DNA from: Notospermus geniculatus
Lineage: Eukaryota; Nemertea; Pilidiophora; Heteronemertea; Lineidae
Direction of reading: 5' to 3'
DNA: 64,000 bases
Assembly (NCBI GenBank): GCA_002633025.1
Contig: NMRB01000291.1
Location: 254,954 to 318,953 of the forward strand
Positions 11,480-20,686 of the stretch are shown in pieces (within the stretch, counting starts at the first letter, position 1; each line of letters opens with the position of its first letter). The position numbers were made by a program, and so were the translations under genes. The notes beneath the pieces are model-generated. The model was given only the letters and a program-made list of their open reading frames with translations, did no database searches and was not told the origin of the DNA.

Positions 11480-14400
11480 CTGAAATATGCAAAACAATTC
11501 CACAATTAAAGGGATTCTGTGCATGCATATTATGAAGGCAAATCCTACATCAAATCTACCTTCTTCAAATACAAACAAGCGGACTGCCAAAAACCAGTCC
11601 TATAAATTCTTGCCCTCAGCTATCTCACTCAGCACGATGACTCTGTTATTACTTCACAACACAGACTGTCTTTGTAACCCTCACCTGGTATCCTATCTGA
11701 AGCCTATGTGGAACATTTAACCTTTCTTTTAGTTTCCTCCTGAAAATGGAATACGAAATTTGTCTAGAACTACACAATAGTGGTTGGTCACTTTGGGTCG
11801 TATTCATAAAGCGGTTCTATCATTAGAACCGTCTTAGGCTGGTTCCAAGTGTACTTCACCACTACACTTGGAACCGGCCTAAGACGGTTCTAACGATAGA
11901 ACCGCTTTATGAATACGACCCTTTAAGACTGACTCACCTCAACTTAAAGCCACAATAGTGAAGTGGCTGGCTTCTGACAAGCCATCAGAGACCACCAGTT
12001 CCAATCCCATTGCAAGTATGAAATTCAACTGCCAAACTTAAACCTGGGTCTGTGTGGCAATGGCACCCATCATTTTTACAAAGAGTAACTCGCCTGCATG
12101 GTCCCAAGGATCATGCAGGCGAGTTACCAGAGAACCAGCAGACGACCAACCTTGGTAACTTGCAAGGATCTTCAACACAACTTACCCAATTTTAAGAGTT
12201 GCTTCTCCTTTCGTATGCGTGCGTGTCCATAAGCCTAACTTGTCGCCCTTATTTCTGATATTTACAACAGCACCACATATTTCATCACTGTGTTCCTCAA
12301 ATGCCTCCCCTATCAAACATAATAACTGAAAGAGACAGAGTCATTTGAATATGACATCAATGTTATGAAAATTCTGCACTAACTAATCATCCAATTGCCC
12401 TTTCAGTTTGCCAAGTTTCCCAAACCCTTTGAAATTTTGCTTCAACACTTATTCTAGGCAAGTGAGAGATGCATAAATCAGTCCAAGTGTCCACTTGAAA
12501 AGAATGCACAACTTGACATTGCATAAATTTTACCTCAAGAGACTTGATATGGGGACGGTTAGCTACATGTAGCTCAGCCCCCTTTTTTTCACCAATAGCA
12601 GAACCTACCGTTTCCAACCAGAAGTTATCTAGATCTGAATGCCTTTGTTTTTTGTCCAAATTGATTAACCAACGGCCACCAGCTTTATTGTAATCATCCT
12701 CCCACTTTGGTTCAACACCATCCTGCGATAAATATTGGAAATGATACATTACAAACACTAACCACCCATTCTACTACAGCATCATGTAGGCCACTCCACC
12801 TGGAGTACCACACCATACATACAAACCATGTAGCTTTCAAAAAACAGTCATGCCAGTAATTTTCATTGTGAAAAGCAGTACAAGTATTATCCAAAAGCTT
12901 TCCAACCAATGGTATTTCGAATTTCAGGGGTATTACAGGTGGAGGTGTTACCTGGCACGCGACTGTCTAGTCAGTTACAACAAAAACTTGAAGAAAACCC
13001 TACACAAGATTTATGGCCACTGAAATAATCAGAGTGTCTTCAATTCTTTTTCTCCGAATGTTCCAACTGTCTAGACTAGAATCATGCATTGTCAGTCAAT
13101 TACTCCACATAAGAATGCAAATCAGCTGAGCGGTAGGCCTACAATAGACTGCAACTTCTTCTATGTCATGGCTAATTAGAACAGTTGGTGGAAGGCCGAG
13201 AATGTTCTGGTTGAATTCTGCTCATCCCAATGCTATGAAGAAACTGCATAAGATACTGATGTGATGTCCAATGCCCCTCAATGGTTGTTCATTTACATAA
13301 TTGCATTACAATTATCTTGAATGAATTCACCATGCATCTTCGAATAGACTTAGTCTTTTGATTCTGTTAGGCTTGTGCAATTGTTGTTGGCATAATTCCT
13401 ACTATTACTAAATTACTATCTGACCAGAGTTCTCCACTGCTGTAACAGAACGGGCGCGGTGCCCGTTCTAAAACGCATGATTGATCTCAGCGCCCGGTCT
13501 AAAAATCCGCGCTCGGTCAAAAAAATCGCCGCCCGGTTAAAATTATTCTCTTTAAATAACACAGAGGTTTTCCAACTACCGGCGGGAGCTAGATTTGCGT
13601 TTCGAAATGTCAGGAAATCGCATTTCAGGGTTTCTAGACTTCAAATTTTTCTGGGGGAGGTCCCCAGACCCCCCGCTGAGGATGTGTGTGCAGCAACGCC
13701 TTCCAATATCAGTAACCGTGTGCTGTCACCAGCGCCCGGTCTGTTTCGAACCCTGTGGAGAACCCTGTCTGACTAGTTACTCTCATGCCTATTTCTGCAG
13801 TTTCTACTTTGACCTTCAACAAAATCAACTGTGTGAGAAACATTTATAACTCAAACTAGAACTTGCCACACGGAGTGGTAAAATAACATGATGTTACCAA
13901 TCCGTGTGGCAAGTTCTAGTTTGCAATGATGATAATGACCAAATGAGATATAAATTTTAAATTTAAAGCATACAGAGTAGCTCTGGAGCTGGTATTTTCA
14001 TCAGCCTCCAATGACACCACAACATCAAATCTTACCTTAAACATAGAATAATCACAGCCAGATGGGAGTTTACTAGCAGGTTGAACATGATTATATAATC
14101 TGAAAATGAGAGAGAACCTGTAGTTACCAAAGACGAGCATCACTAATAAAAAAGATATCTATAATGAGAAGCTGCTATCTCAAACTATCACTGTGAAATG
14201 CTGGAGTATTTTTTAAAATACGATCTGAGAAAAGTTAAAAGCTGTCGGGTGATGGGTTTTTACCCCAGCTCTTGTATTGTCCCAAACCAAAGAGCAGCGC
14301 AGCCACCTGGTCTTGCCCGAAATAGCTTTTTTATCAGTGGTGGCACTCAAACTGCATGCTGAAATCAATTCAACAGCGCACAACATTGGTTTCAGATACA

Positions 14401-16987
14401 TGGAATGACCCAAACTCAGGTCTGGACAGAAGGAACTGTCAACATTTTATTTAGGTCACAGACCTGCATTCCACTTCAGCACCGGCCTAGTTTCACTCTG
14501 TTTATAAAAGATCATTCCAGGGCATTCTATTCTTGTGGCACGCATGTTTATCTGGACTTAACACTCACCTACAACACCCGTGATATTCCAAGCTACCTAA
14601 AAGCCCCTTCACCATGTAATACACAGCAGCCAGCTGATTGTAATTCACATTCAGATGTTCAGTGTGCATAGATAATACCAGGTACACGCACCACTCACAA
14701 CTCATAGTGTATACAGAACATAATGAATATCATACATGTATAGCTGGAAGCAGGCCGGCCTGGGAAGGCCAGAAAATTCATCAAAAATACCACATCAACA
14801 ACTTCAACATGATTCTAAAGAGACACACCTGGTTTGAGTTTTAGGTAAACAACACTATGCCCCCTCCCAAGGTCACTCTGCATGTGCAATGGTACTACCA
14901 GTACTTAAATGTGGGCAAGAGGGGACTCAAATTTAGGTTTTTTGTAATTTTTGTATCAAGATGCTCTGAATAAAACCAGCATTCCAGCAATGTGGCGTGA
15001 GTGGGGCAGACTGCTGAATTCATCTTCGAATGTCTGCGACCATGTTAAATACATGTACATGTAATACCAATATCAGCAGGTGTCACTGTAAACTCAGACA
15101 CACATGAAGGGTAATTGCCCTCTCATACCCATGTCTGGCATTCAAAAACAACCACTACACCAACACAAATCTCAGAGTGCCTCAAGGTTTGCTTAGGTTT
15201 GTGTATGCACCTAACCAAACCAGAGACGACTTTTTCAGCAGCACAGCTAGGTATGTGCTAAATACAGTCTGATCTATCCACCTGATCATTTGCTACATTG
15301 TTTTACGTTATTGTACATCACCTATGTGAAAACAAGTGGTTGGAATGCATCACATTAGCAATTCATTCAACCAAAGAAACCACAGGACTAGCATTGTACA
15401 ATACACTATATTAGCTAGAGCACCATTTTTTTTGTGTACATCATCCAAGAATCAGGAAAAGTAACAACTCTATAGACTCATTAATGATAAGATTTTCTTC
15501 CAAACTCCCCTTTACATGAATCAAACCATTTACTGACCACAAGAATTCAGGCCAAAGCCATGTCAGGCCCACCTGGCCACAATCTTCACAAGGAAAAAAC
15601 ATGTAGCCAGAAGTCAAAACCATTCCTTCGTTGGTTCTTGGAGGAATCTGAATTCCTCCAAGGTTGGTTAGACCTTTCTTGATTGTTTTTCTCCAGTCTC
15701 ATGATGAGACAAAAACAATTCTTATCTGTTTGGGAAAAAGTTGATAAAACACATGGATATTTCTATCACGCAAATACATTTCAAATACTTACGCCCAAAA
15801 ATCTTCTACTGTGTCAAATGATGTGATGAGTTTAAGATTAGCGACCCAGTCTTTATTTTTGTCATTCTTATAAAACCATAAAGCCCATCTATTCTGTAGT
15901 GGGTGTTTTATAAGTAGTTCTGGGTCAACAGTAGCAGGCTCTTCTTCCTCCCTTTCAGCGACTTGCATGTCGTTAGGGTTTTGCTGAAAGAATAAGTTCC
16001 ATAGTAAAAAGCATTGAACCCAGACTCCCAGTAACTTCCATTTATTTTTCAACAGGCATTGTAATCATTGGCACCACTAGCAACCCATCCCAACATCCCA
16101 AGAGGAATGTTTCACTCAAAACCAGTTTGCCCTGTTAAACAAAGTGATACAGCTATTCCGCAAATACATTGTACACCCCAAATGACCCCAAAAAGCTGTA
16201 ACAAATGCATGACATGCAAGCAATTTATTAATGATGTCCAGAACATGTGGCTATTAAAGTTTTTCAGGACCACAAAGCCAAGGCCCGAGGGGGTTATGTG
16301 AATGGTCCATTATAATTTATATTCTGCTAGGCCTAGGCCTTGGCAGTCCTAAATCCTCAATTTAGTAACCATTTAAAAAAATACAGCAACTTCACATCAG
16401 TAGCTACAGTAAACAAGAATTAGCATAGGCCCTACCGGTTGTATTTAATTTTGTCATGTTTGTAGGCCTACCATGCCTACAATAAGATTCTCCAGGGAAA
16501 TGCCCAAATTCCCAACTAGTTGAGTTACCATATGAGGCCTCCCCCTAGGCCTAAGCCAAGGCCCTAACTCTGAACAGCTGAGCTGAAATTGAAAACTCAA
16601 CAGAAGTAGCCCTCTGATTATTCATCAGTAATAGAATACAAACGAATTAGGGGCCTACTGCATGACTGACTGGTCAACGTGAGTAAGAGTCGCTTTCGCA
16701 TATCATGATAGATATGAGATGACCATGTTGTTCACCTTATTCTTTCATCATGGGGAAATGCATTACAAAATGTACAGAGAAAACAGGGCGACCACGGCCA
16801 AAAATATCTGTCCCATACCATACACATTTTTACCATGATTTACAAGAAAAACGCCATCGGCCTTGGTATCTTTTTAATCTAGATCGGAGTAAGAATACAT
16901 AAAACACATTTGAGAAGACAAGTAACGTCTAAACGTCGAGGAATATTGGTATTTTACCTCTCTCGATTCTGCTTGGTCGGAAGCCAT
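11420..16987 (-). CDS. EIF4E: Eukaryotic translation initiation factor 4E, cap-binding protein (seven exons)
   Basis: Minus-strand coding exons 16985-16958 region (16958-16987), 15793-15983, 14036-14099, 12609-12722, 12186-12325, 11685-11739 and 11420-11479 join in frame to 217 residues, the same length and numbering as human eIF4E. The protein binds the m7G cap of mRNA and, through eIF4G, recruits the 40S ribosome. Cap-stacking W56 and W102, cap-contact E103 and W166, and phosphate-contact R157, K159 and K162 are present. So are the eIF4G/4E-BP surface residues V69, W73, L131 and L135. S209, the MNK phosphorylation site in mammals, is present within KSGSTTK near the C-terminus. ATG 16987 is chosen because it gives the family length and has a strong Kozak context (A at -3, G at +4). 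The frame is open upstream to another ATG at 17131, so a Pro-rich N-terminal extension cannot be excluded. Confidence 0.97.
11685..11739 (-). CDS. EIF4E: EIF4E coding exon 6
   Basis: Encodes residues 180-198 (GRKLKERLNVPHRLQIGYQ), matching the family helix and the IGYQ strand. Acceptor CCATTTTCAG, donor GTGAGG. The exon is too short to appear as an independent open frame. Confidence 0.93.
11795..11921. repeat. EIF4E: Perfect-type palindromic MITE in EIF4E intron 5
   Basis: The termini GGGTCGTATTCATAAAG and its inverted copy are flanked by TTT on both sides, a possible 3-bp target duplication. The arms run almost to the centre (about 57 bases each). It lies between EIF4E exons 6 and 5. Confidence 0.9.
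12085..12127. repeat. Perfect 16-bp-arm hairpin in EIF4E intron 5
   Basis: GTAACTCGCCTGCATG (12085-12100) is the exact reverse complement of 12112-12127, with an 11-base loop. It is short for a transposon and lies 59 bp downstream (in the EIF4E sense) of the exon 5 donor. Function unknown. Confidence 0.8.
12186..12325 (-). CDS. EIF4E: EIF4E coding exon 5
   Basis: Encodes residues 134-179 with LLCLIGE, CGAVVNIR, the basic phosphate-binding residues R157/K159/K162 and W166. Acceptor CTGTCTCTTTCAG, donor GTAAGT. Confidence 0.95.
12609..12722 (-). CDS. EIF4E: EIF4E coding exon 4
   Basis: Encodes residues 96-133, including the cap-binding W102-E103 pair in EPKWED and the FWLET helix. Acceptor TTTATCGCAG, donor GTAGGT. 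Confidence 0.97.
13440..13700. repeat. Degraded dispersed repeat with CGCCCGGT units
   Basis: Contains several GCCCGGTCTAAAA-like units (13450-13545), then a TTTTTCTGGGGGAGG/CCCCAGACCCCC segment. Essentially the same segment occurs at about 48168-48196 in another element, so it is a dispersed repeat and not local sequence. Confidence 0.6.
13852..13924. repeat. Short palindromic element
   Basis: CAAACTAGAACTTGCCACACGG at the left and its reverse complement at the right enclose about 20 bases. Near-perfect 30-base arms; no frame. Confidence 0.85.
14036..14099 (-). CDS. EIF4E: EIF4E coding exon 3
   Basis: Encodes residues 74-95 (ALYNHVQPASKLPSG and on). Acceptor CTCATTTTCAG, donor GTAAGA; phase 0 at the 3' end. 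Confidence 0.95.
14100..15792 (-). other. EIF4E: EIF4E intron 2
   Basis: A 1.7-kb intron. I see no exon, RNA gene or clear transposon in it. Confidence 0.8.
15793..15983 (-). CDS. EIF4E: EIF4E coding exon 2
   Basis: Encodes residues 11-73, with the HPLQNRWALWFYKND core, W43, W46, W56 and the VEDFW eIF4G-contact segment. Acceptor ATTCTTTCAG, donor GTAAGT. Confidence 0.97.
15984..16957 (-). other. EIF4E: EIF4E intron 1
   Basis: A 0.97-kb intron with several AGGCCTA words and no coding exon. Confidence 0.8.
16958..16987 (-). CDS. EIF4E: EIF4E coding exon 1
   Basis: Encodes MASDQAESRE. Donor GTAAAA follows; ends in phase 0, like the short first exon of many animal EIF4E genes. Confidence 0.85.
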
Positions 16988-17009
16988 GTTGCGTGAATCC
17001 AATATGGTT

Positions 17010-17060
17010 GATACGTCACGTGGTACCGGCGAAATTTTCATTACGACAGCGACAGGACGG
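17010..17060 (-). promoter_or_regulatory. EIF4E: E-box (CACGTG) just upstream of the EIF4E start
   Basis: A canonical CACGTG lies at 17017-17022, 30 bases 5' of the chosen EIF4E ATG. Mammalian EIF4E is a known Myc target through CACGTG boxes. A matching role here is inference. If translation starts at the upstream ATG, the E-box would lie in coding sequence. Confidence 0.4.
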
Positions 17061-17458
17061 GTTGGGGTTGGATGTGCCAAGGCGGGACTTTTGATATTTT
17101 GGTCTGTGACGGCGGGCTGAGGCGGTTTCACAATGTTGCATGGTTAACTTTTAAAAACTGATAAAAAGCTCTCCAATCTTGCATCTTTAATGACGCTAAT
17201 CCGTCATGGGAATAGACCAAGATTCTCAAGCCTCGGGGACAGTCATGTCTTCGCGGCGGAGAATGGGAACACTGGCGCGTTGGATCCAGGATGGGTGTAG
17301 CTCTTTACCCCCACCAGGTGTTCTGATGCCTCTCCATTGGAGCGAGTGTGTCTCCATTATTCGAGCCAGACTCAGTGGCTCATCCAAAAAGAAAAACGGC
17401 GGACATGCCCTACGTCCTCAGTGGAAAGCCCCCGGAAAGTCCACACTACTGATCCGAT

Positions 17459-17869
17459 CAGGGGCGTAGGCTTGGGGGGGGGGGGACTGGGTGCACGTGC
17501 ACCTCCCAGCAGCAGTAAGAGAGTTCCACTACCCGCATTAGACAGAAGAAAATCAAACTTGTAGTTGGATGTGTTAATTTTGGTTTTTAAGAAGCTCTGA
17601 AATCACGTCTCAGAGCATAATTCCACAAATTTTATGGGGAGGCCCCTGAGTGCACCTAATTTGTTACTCTTCGGCCTACTGTGCAATGACAGCCAAAATA
17701 CCGCTAGGCCTATGCTGGAACACCCGCCAAAAATCTTTTAGAATGTTCCTGCGGCAGGGAAAATGCGAATAAATACAGGCCTACACCCAATTTTATGCCT
17801 TGTCTCCAGGAGGAGTTCCACCTTCCCAAAAATGTGCACCTCCCCAAATTCAGACCAGCCTACGCCCTC
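17459..17869. mobile_element. Non-autonomous hAT-like element
   Basis: Starts CAGGGGCGTAGGCTTGG and ends AGCCTACGCCCTCA, an inverted match of about 12 bases. CAGGGGCG-type ends are typical of hAT-superfamily non-autonomous elements. No transposase frame and no clear 8-bp target duplication seen. Confidence 0.5.
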
Positions 17870-18499
17870 ATTTGCCCTTGCAGATATTAGATCAGACCAA
17901 GGGCCGATTTAATAGACGTTTAGCGCTAATAACCATTGGTTCCACCAAAAATTGATTTACAATTCTTTTGGATAGCTCGTATTTTAGGGTATAACTTGTC
18001 TCTGTGCATCTGTGCGAACTCTTTCTTTTAGCGTCCGCCCCATGCCCCGGGCGTCCGCATACCACCCTGCCTGCGTGACATATTGCTAGAATTTACAAGG
18101 GTTATGAAGCTTCAAATTATCATCATCAAGGCCTATTATGCGATTTCCTGGCACGCCCAAGAAACATAGACAAACATCTCTTGTTGAAGAAAATCGCCCG
18201 CGTGGTAGACAAAATATAGGCAGGGGTGTGTGGTCATGGTGGTAGCGGTACACCTACTCCGATTGATAATTTTTCGTAGCCCGTCAAACTGAGATCAATT
18301 CAAGGTAGGACTCAACACACAACACTTTGGAGCTTCACAGAAGAAAATGCCGGAAAAAAGGGCCCGCGCCCCTCCGCAATGTCTGACCCTTCATGGAGCA
18401 GCGCCTGATTACGGACTACCTCGCCCTCTACACTTACGGCGTCAAACTAAAGGAAGACAATTTAGTTTTCCGCGCGGACTATCCCTTTAATACGCATCA

Positions 18500-18650
18500 A
18501 ATTCAGCCAATCAGAGTTGCTGTATCAAAAGCAGCTAGGGAGTCCCCGAGGTCCGGCCGCCATGTTTATTTTGCATTGGATTTGATAACGCTGTCCTCGA
18601 CAAAAACCATTGGTTTTCGGCAATCTCCATTCACAATATTGGATGAAGGT
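18500..18650 (+). promoter_or_regulatory. CNOT6: CNOT6 promoter candidate with CCAAT and YY1 sites
   Basis: AGCCAATCAGAG (CCAAT at 18507-18511) is followed 45 bases on by GCCGCCATGTTT (18556-18567), a strong YY1 consensus typical of sites at or just downstream of TSSs. A plausible donor (GAAG|GTATCA) lies at 18648. I infer a noncoding first exon of about 80-100 bases here, spliced to the acceptor at 20552. Confidence 0.5.
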
Positions 18651-19087
18651 ATCAACATTGATAAATTTACTCTATATCCCGTTTACAGTTGTTTGGTTGA
18701 TGAACATTGATGCGTCGGGTTACCTGTGAACTTGGCAATATTGAACGTGACGAATCATCAAAACACAACCGAAAGCACAGGAAATGTGCGTGCATGATGC
18801 ATGGATCATGGAAATACTTCCATGCATGGATGTACATACATGGATGGTCTTTGATGTAGCCTAGCGCTTTCCTGCTCAGTTTGGTGGTCCACGCAACTCA
18901 TTGTGTGGATTCATTGGCGGTCGTATATGTGTCTTTTTACCCCGTTCTCTTGTCATTGTCAGTGTGGCCCTTTGATTTGATGGCGTGAATCATGTGATGA
19001 TCGCCTACTTTTTTCTGTTCATCGTCCCATCGACATTTGTTTGTTCATTCATTCCGACATTCTTCTGTTCGGGTTGCCATACCAAGT

Positions 19088-19268
19088 AGGCTAGGCAAGA
19101 CCTTTTCACGGATAGCATTTTGTGTGTAATACACATGTACACATGTGCGTGAAATGCATTGTGGGAATGAAAGGAAGGGATCAAATCTGTTCCCACAATG
19201 CAGTTAGCGCGCATGGCGTAGGGTATTATGCACAAAATGCTATCCATGAAAATGCTAGGCCTAGGCTG
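19088..19268. repeat. Inverted-repeat element
   Basis: The arms contain CGGATAGCATTTTGTG (left) and CACAAAATGCTATCCATG (right), with matched outer AGGCTAGGC/GCCTAGGC words. The interior is about 100 bases with matched TTCCCACAATGCA sequence. No coding frame. Confidence 0.7.
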
Positions 19269-19462
19269 TGAGCTGGCTGCCATGGCCCATGCCATGCGAA
19301 AAAGGAGGAGGTCCACCTTTCATATTTTGCGATTTCACTTTCAGAATCAAACCGATCCTATCGTTATTCCCTTACCCTGGCAATTGATGATCATTCATGA
19401 TGATGAACTTCATGTTATGTAGTTGATTGATAATATTGTCGTTATACATTGTTTGCCACCTA

Positions 19463-19601
19463 CAGTGTTTCGGCCAGAGTGGGGGGGGGGGACAGAGGGT
19501 ATGTCCCCTCCTTTTAAAAGTCAAAATTTGTGTTTTTGACCAAGAATTCTGTTGAATTCTCTCTTCATCCCTCCCTTTAAAAAATTCCTGCAGAAACACT
19601 G
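19463..19601. mobile_element. Small CAGTGTTTC-ended element
   Basis: Ends CAGTGTTTCGGCC and GAAACACTGG are inverted. The interior is GC-rich then AT-rich, about 139 bp in all. Consistent with a tiny hAT-type MITE, but no clear target duplication. Confidence 0.45.
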
Positions 19602-20070
19602 GCCACGCCAGCGCCAGTGAGTGAGGGGCAGAGCAGATGTCTCGGAACACGCTGTTGCTGTTTCAAATACAATGTCACAGATGTCAAAACACTACACCTT
19701 CGGCCCATGAATCAAATTATTTTAAATGTGACTGTCCTCGACACAACCTCACTTACTTCTGCTACACTGAAGTGATTTAATATGATGATAGTGATGTGAT
19801 GAACACATAGCATGCGCTGGAGTGTTGATTCTCAGAGAAGGCTATCAATGAGTGAAACTGTTGCAGCACAGCAGAAAAACAAATGTTGTGACCTGGATTG
19901 TGGGGTGGTAATGTTAGTTTACTGGCATGGTTTTGATTTTTTTTGTGACCTTATTAACACAGCTGCTTAGGTGACTGTGTGGGATGATATCCTGCTGTCT
20001 ATCCCAGTGATGTGACAGATGTTGGCATTTTTCAATCAAAGGAGAGAGCCTACTCTCCATTCCACTTCTG

Positions 20071-20465
20071 AATGGCGCAAGGTTTATGAACGATATCTCC
20101 GCAACGACTGGGTCAAAGACATTACCATACATACATCAATTGACGTGTCTTTCTTGTCGGTATCTTTCTGCTATCTTCGTTTTTCGTGTAAGGCCAACAT
20201 AACGGATCCCTTTCTCAAAACCCATTTTATTTCGCCACGATGTTCAGTGCAGTTTACACGTGCGCGATGCATTGGCCACCATTTCGGCCATAAACAGAAA
20301 CTGTGATTGGTGAAAGAACTTTTTTCTGTCATGTTTATAATAGGGAAAATGACAGCGATGATGCCTGTTGCGGCAAAAAAGACAAATCGATTGATATAAT
20401 GGTACATGTATGTCAAATTTGACCCAGCCGTTGTGGAGATATCGGCCGTAAACCTTGCGCCAATT
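20071..20465. mobile_element. Non-autonomous DNA transposon with about 48-bp TIRs
   Basis: Left TIR about 20073-20120 and right TIR about 20415-20464 share GGCGCAAGGTTTA, CGATATCTCC and CTGGGTCAAA in inverted order with few mismatches. The 290-bp interior has no transposase. It sits 87 bp before the CNOT6 first coding exon, within the 5' UTR intron. Confidence 0.8.
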
Positions 20466-20568
20466 GGATGTGGGATGAAGAGTATTGGTTTCTAGTTAGA
20501 TGTCTTGCATGAATTATTTCTCTGAACTCATAGTCCTATGTATTTTTTGCAGGTTATACTTCCTGACG

Positions 20569-20686
20569 ATGCCCAAAGAAAAAGATAAATATCAGCCTCC
20601 GAATCCTCGTCGGACGTACACAATAATGTCCCAGGATGAGAGTAACGCTGGGAAGAAGTCTCAGTGGTTTGAACTGGAGATTACAG
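20569..20686 (+). CDS. CNOT6: CNOT6 coding exon 1
   Basis: Encodes MPKEKDKYQPPNPRRTYTI and on to residue 39. The exon starts at 20553, after TTTTTTGCAG, so 16 bases of 5' UTR precede the ATG. Donor GTGAGG. Confidence 0.95.

Larger units (their letters stand above)
12723..14035 (-). other. EIF4E: EIF4E intron 3
   Basis: A 1.3-kb intron with no coding exon. It holds a GC-rich repeat fragment (13440-13700) and the palindrome at 13852-13924. Confidence 0.8.
16988..18499. other. Divergent intergenic region between EIF4E and CNOT6
   Basis: This contains the EIF4E 5' end, a CAGGGGCGTAGG-ended repeat (17459-17869) and GC-rich sequence. No protein-coding exon is recognised. Confidence 0.5.
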
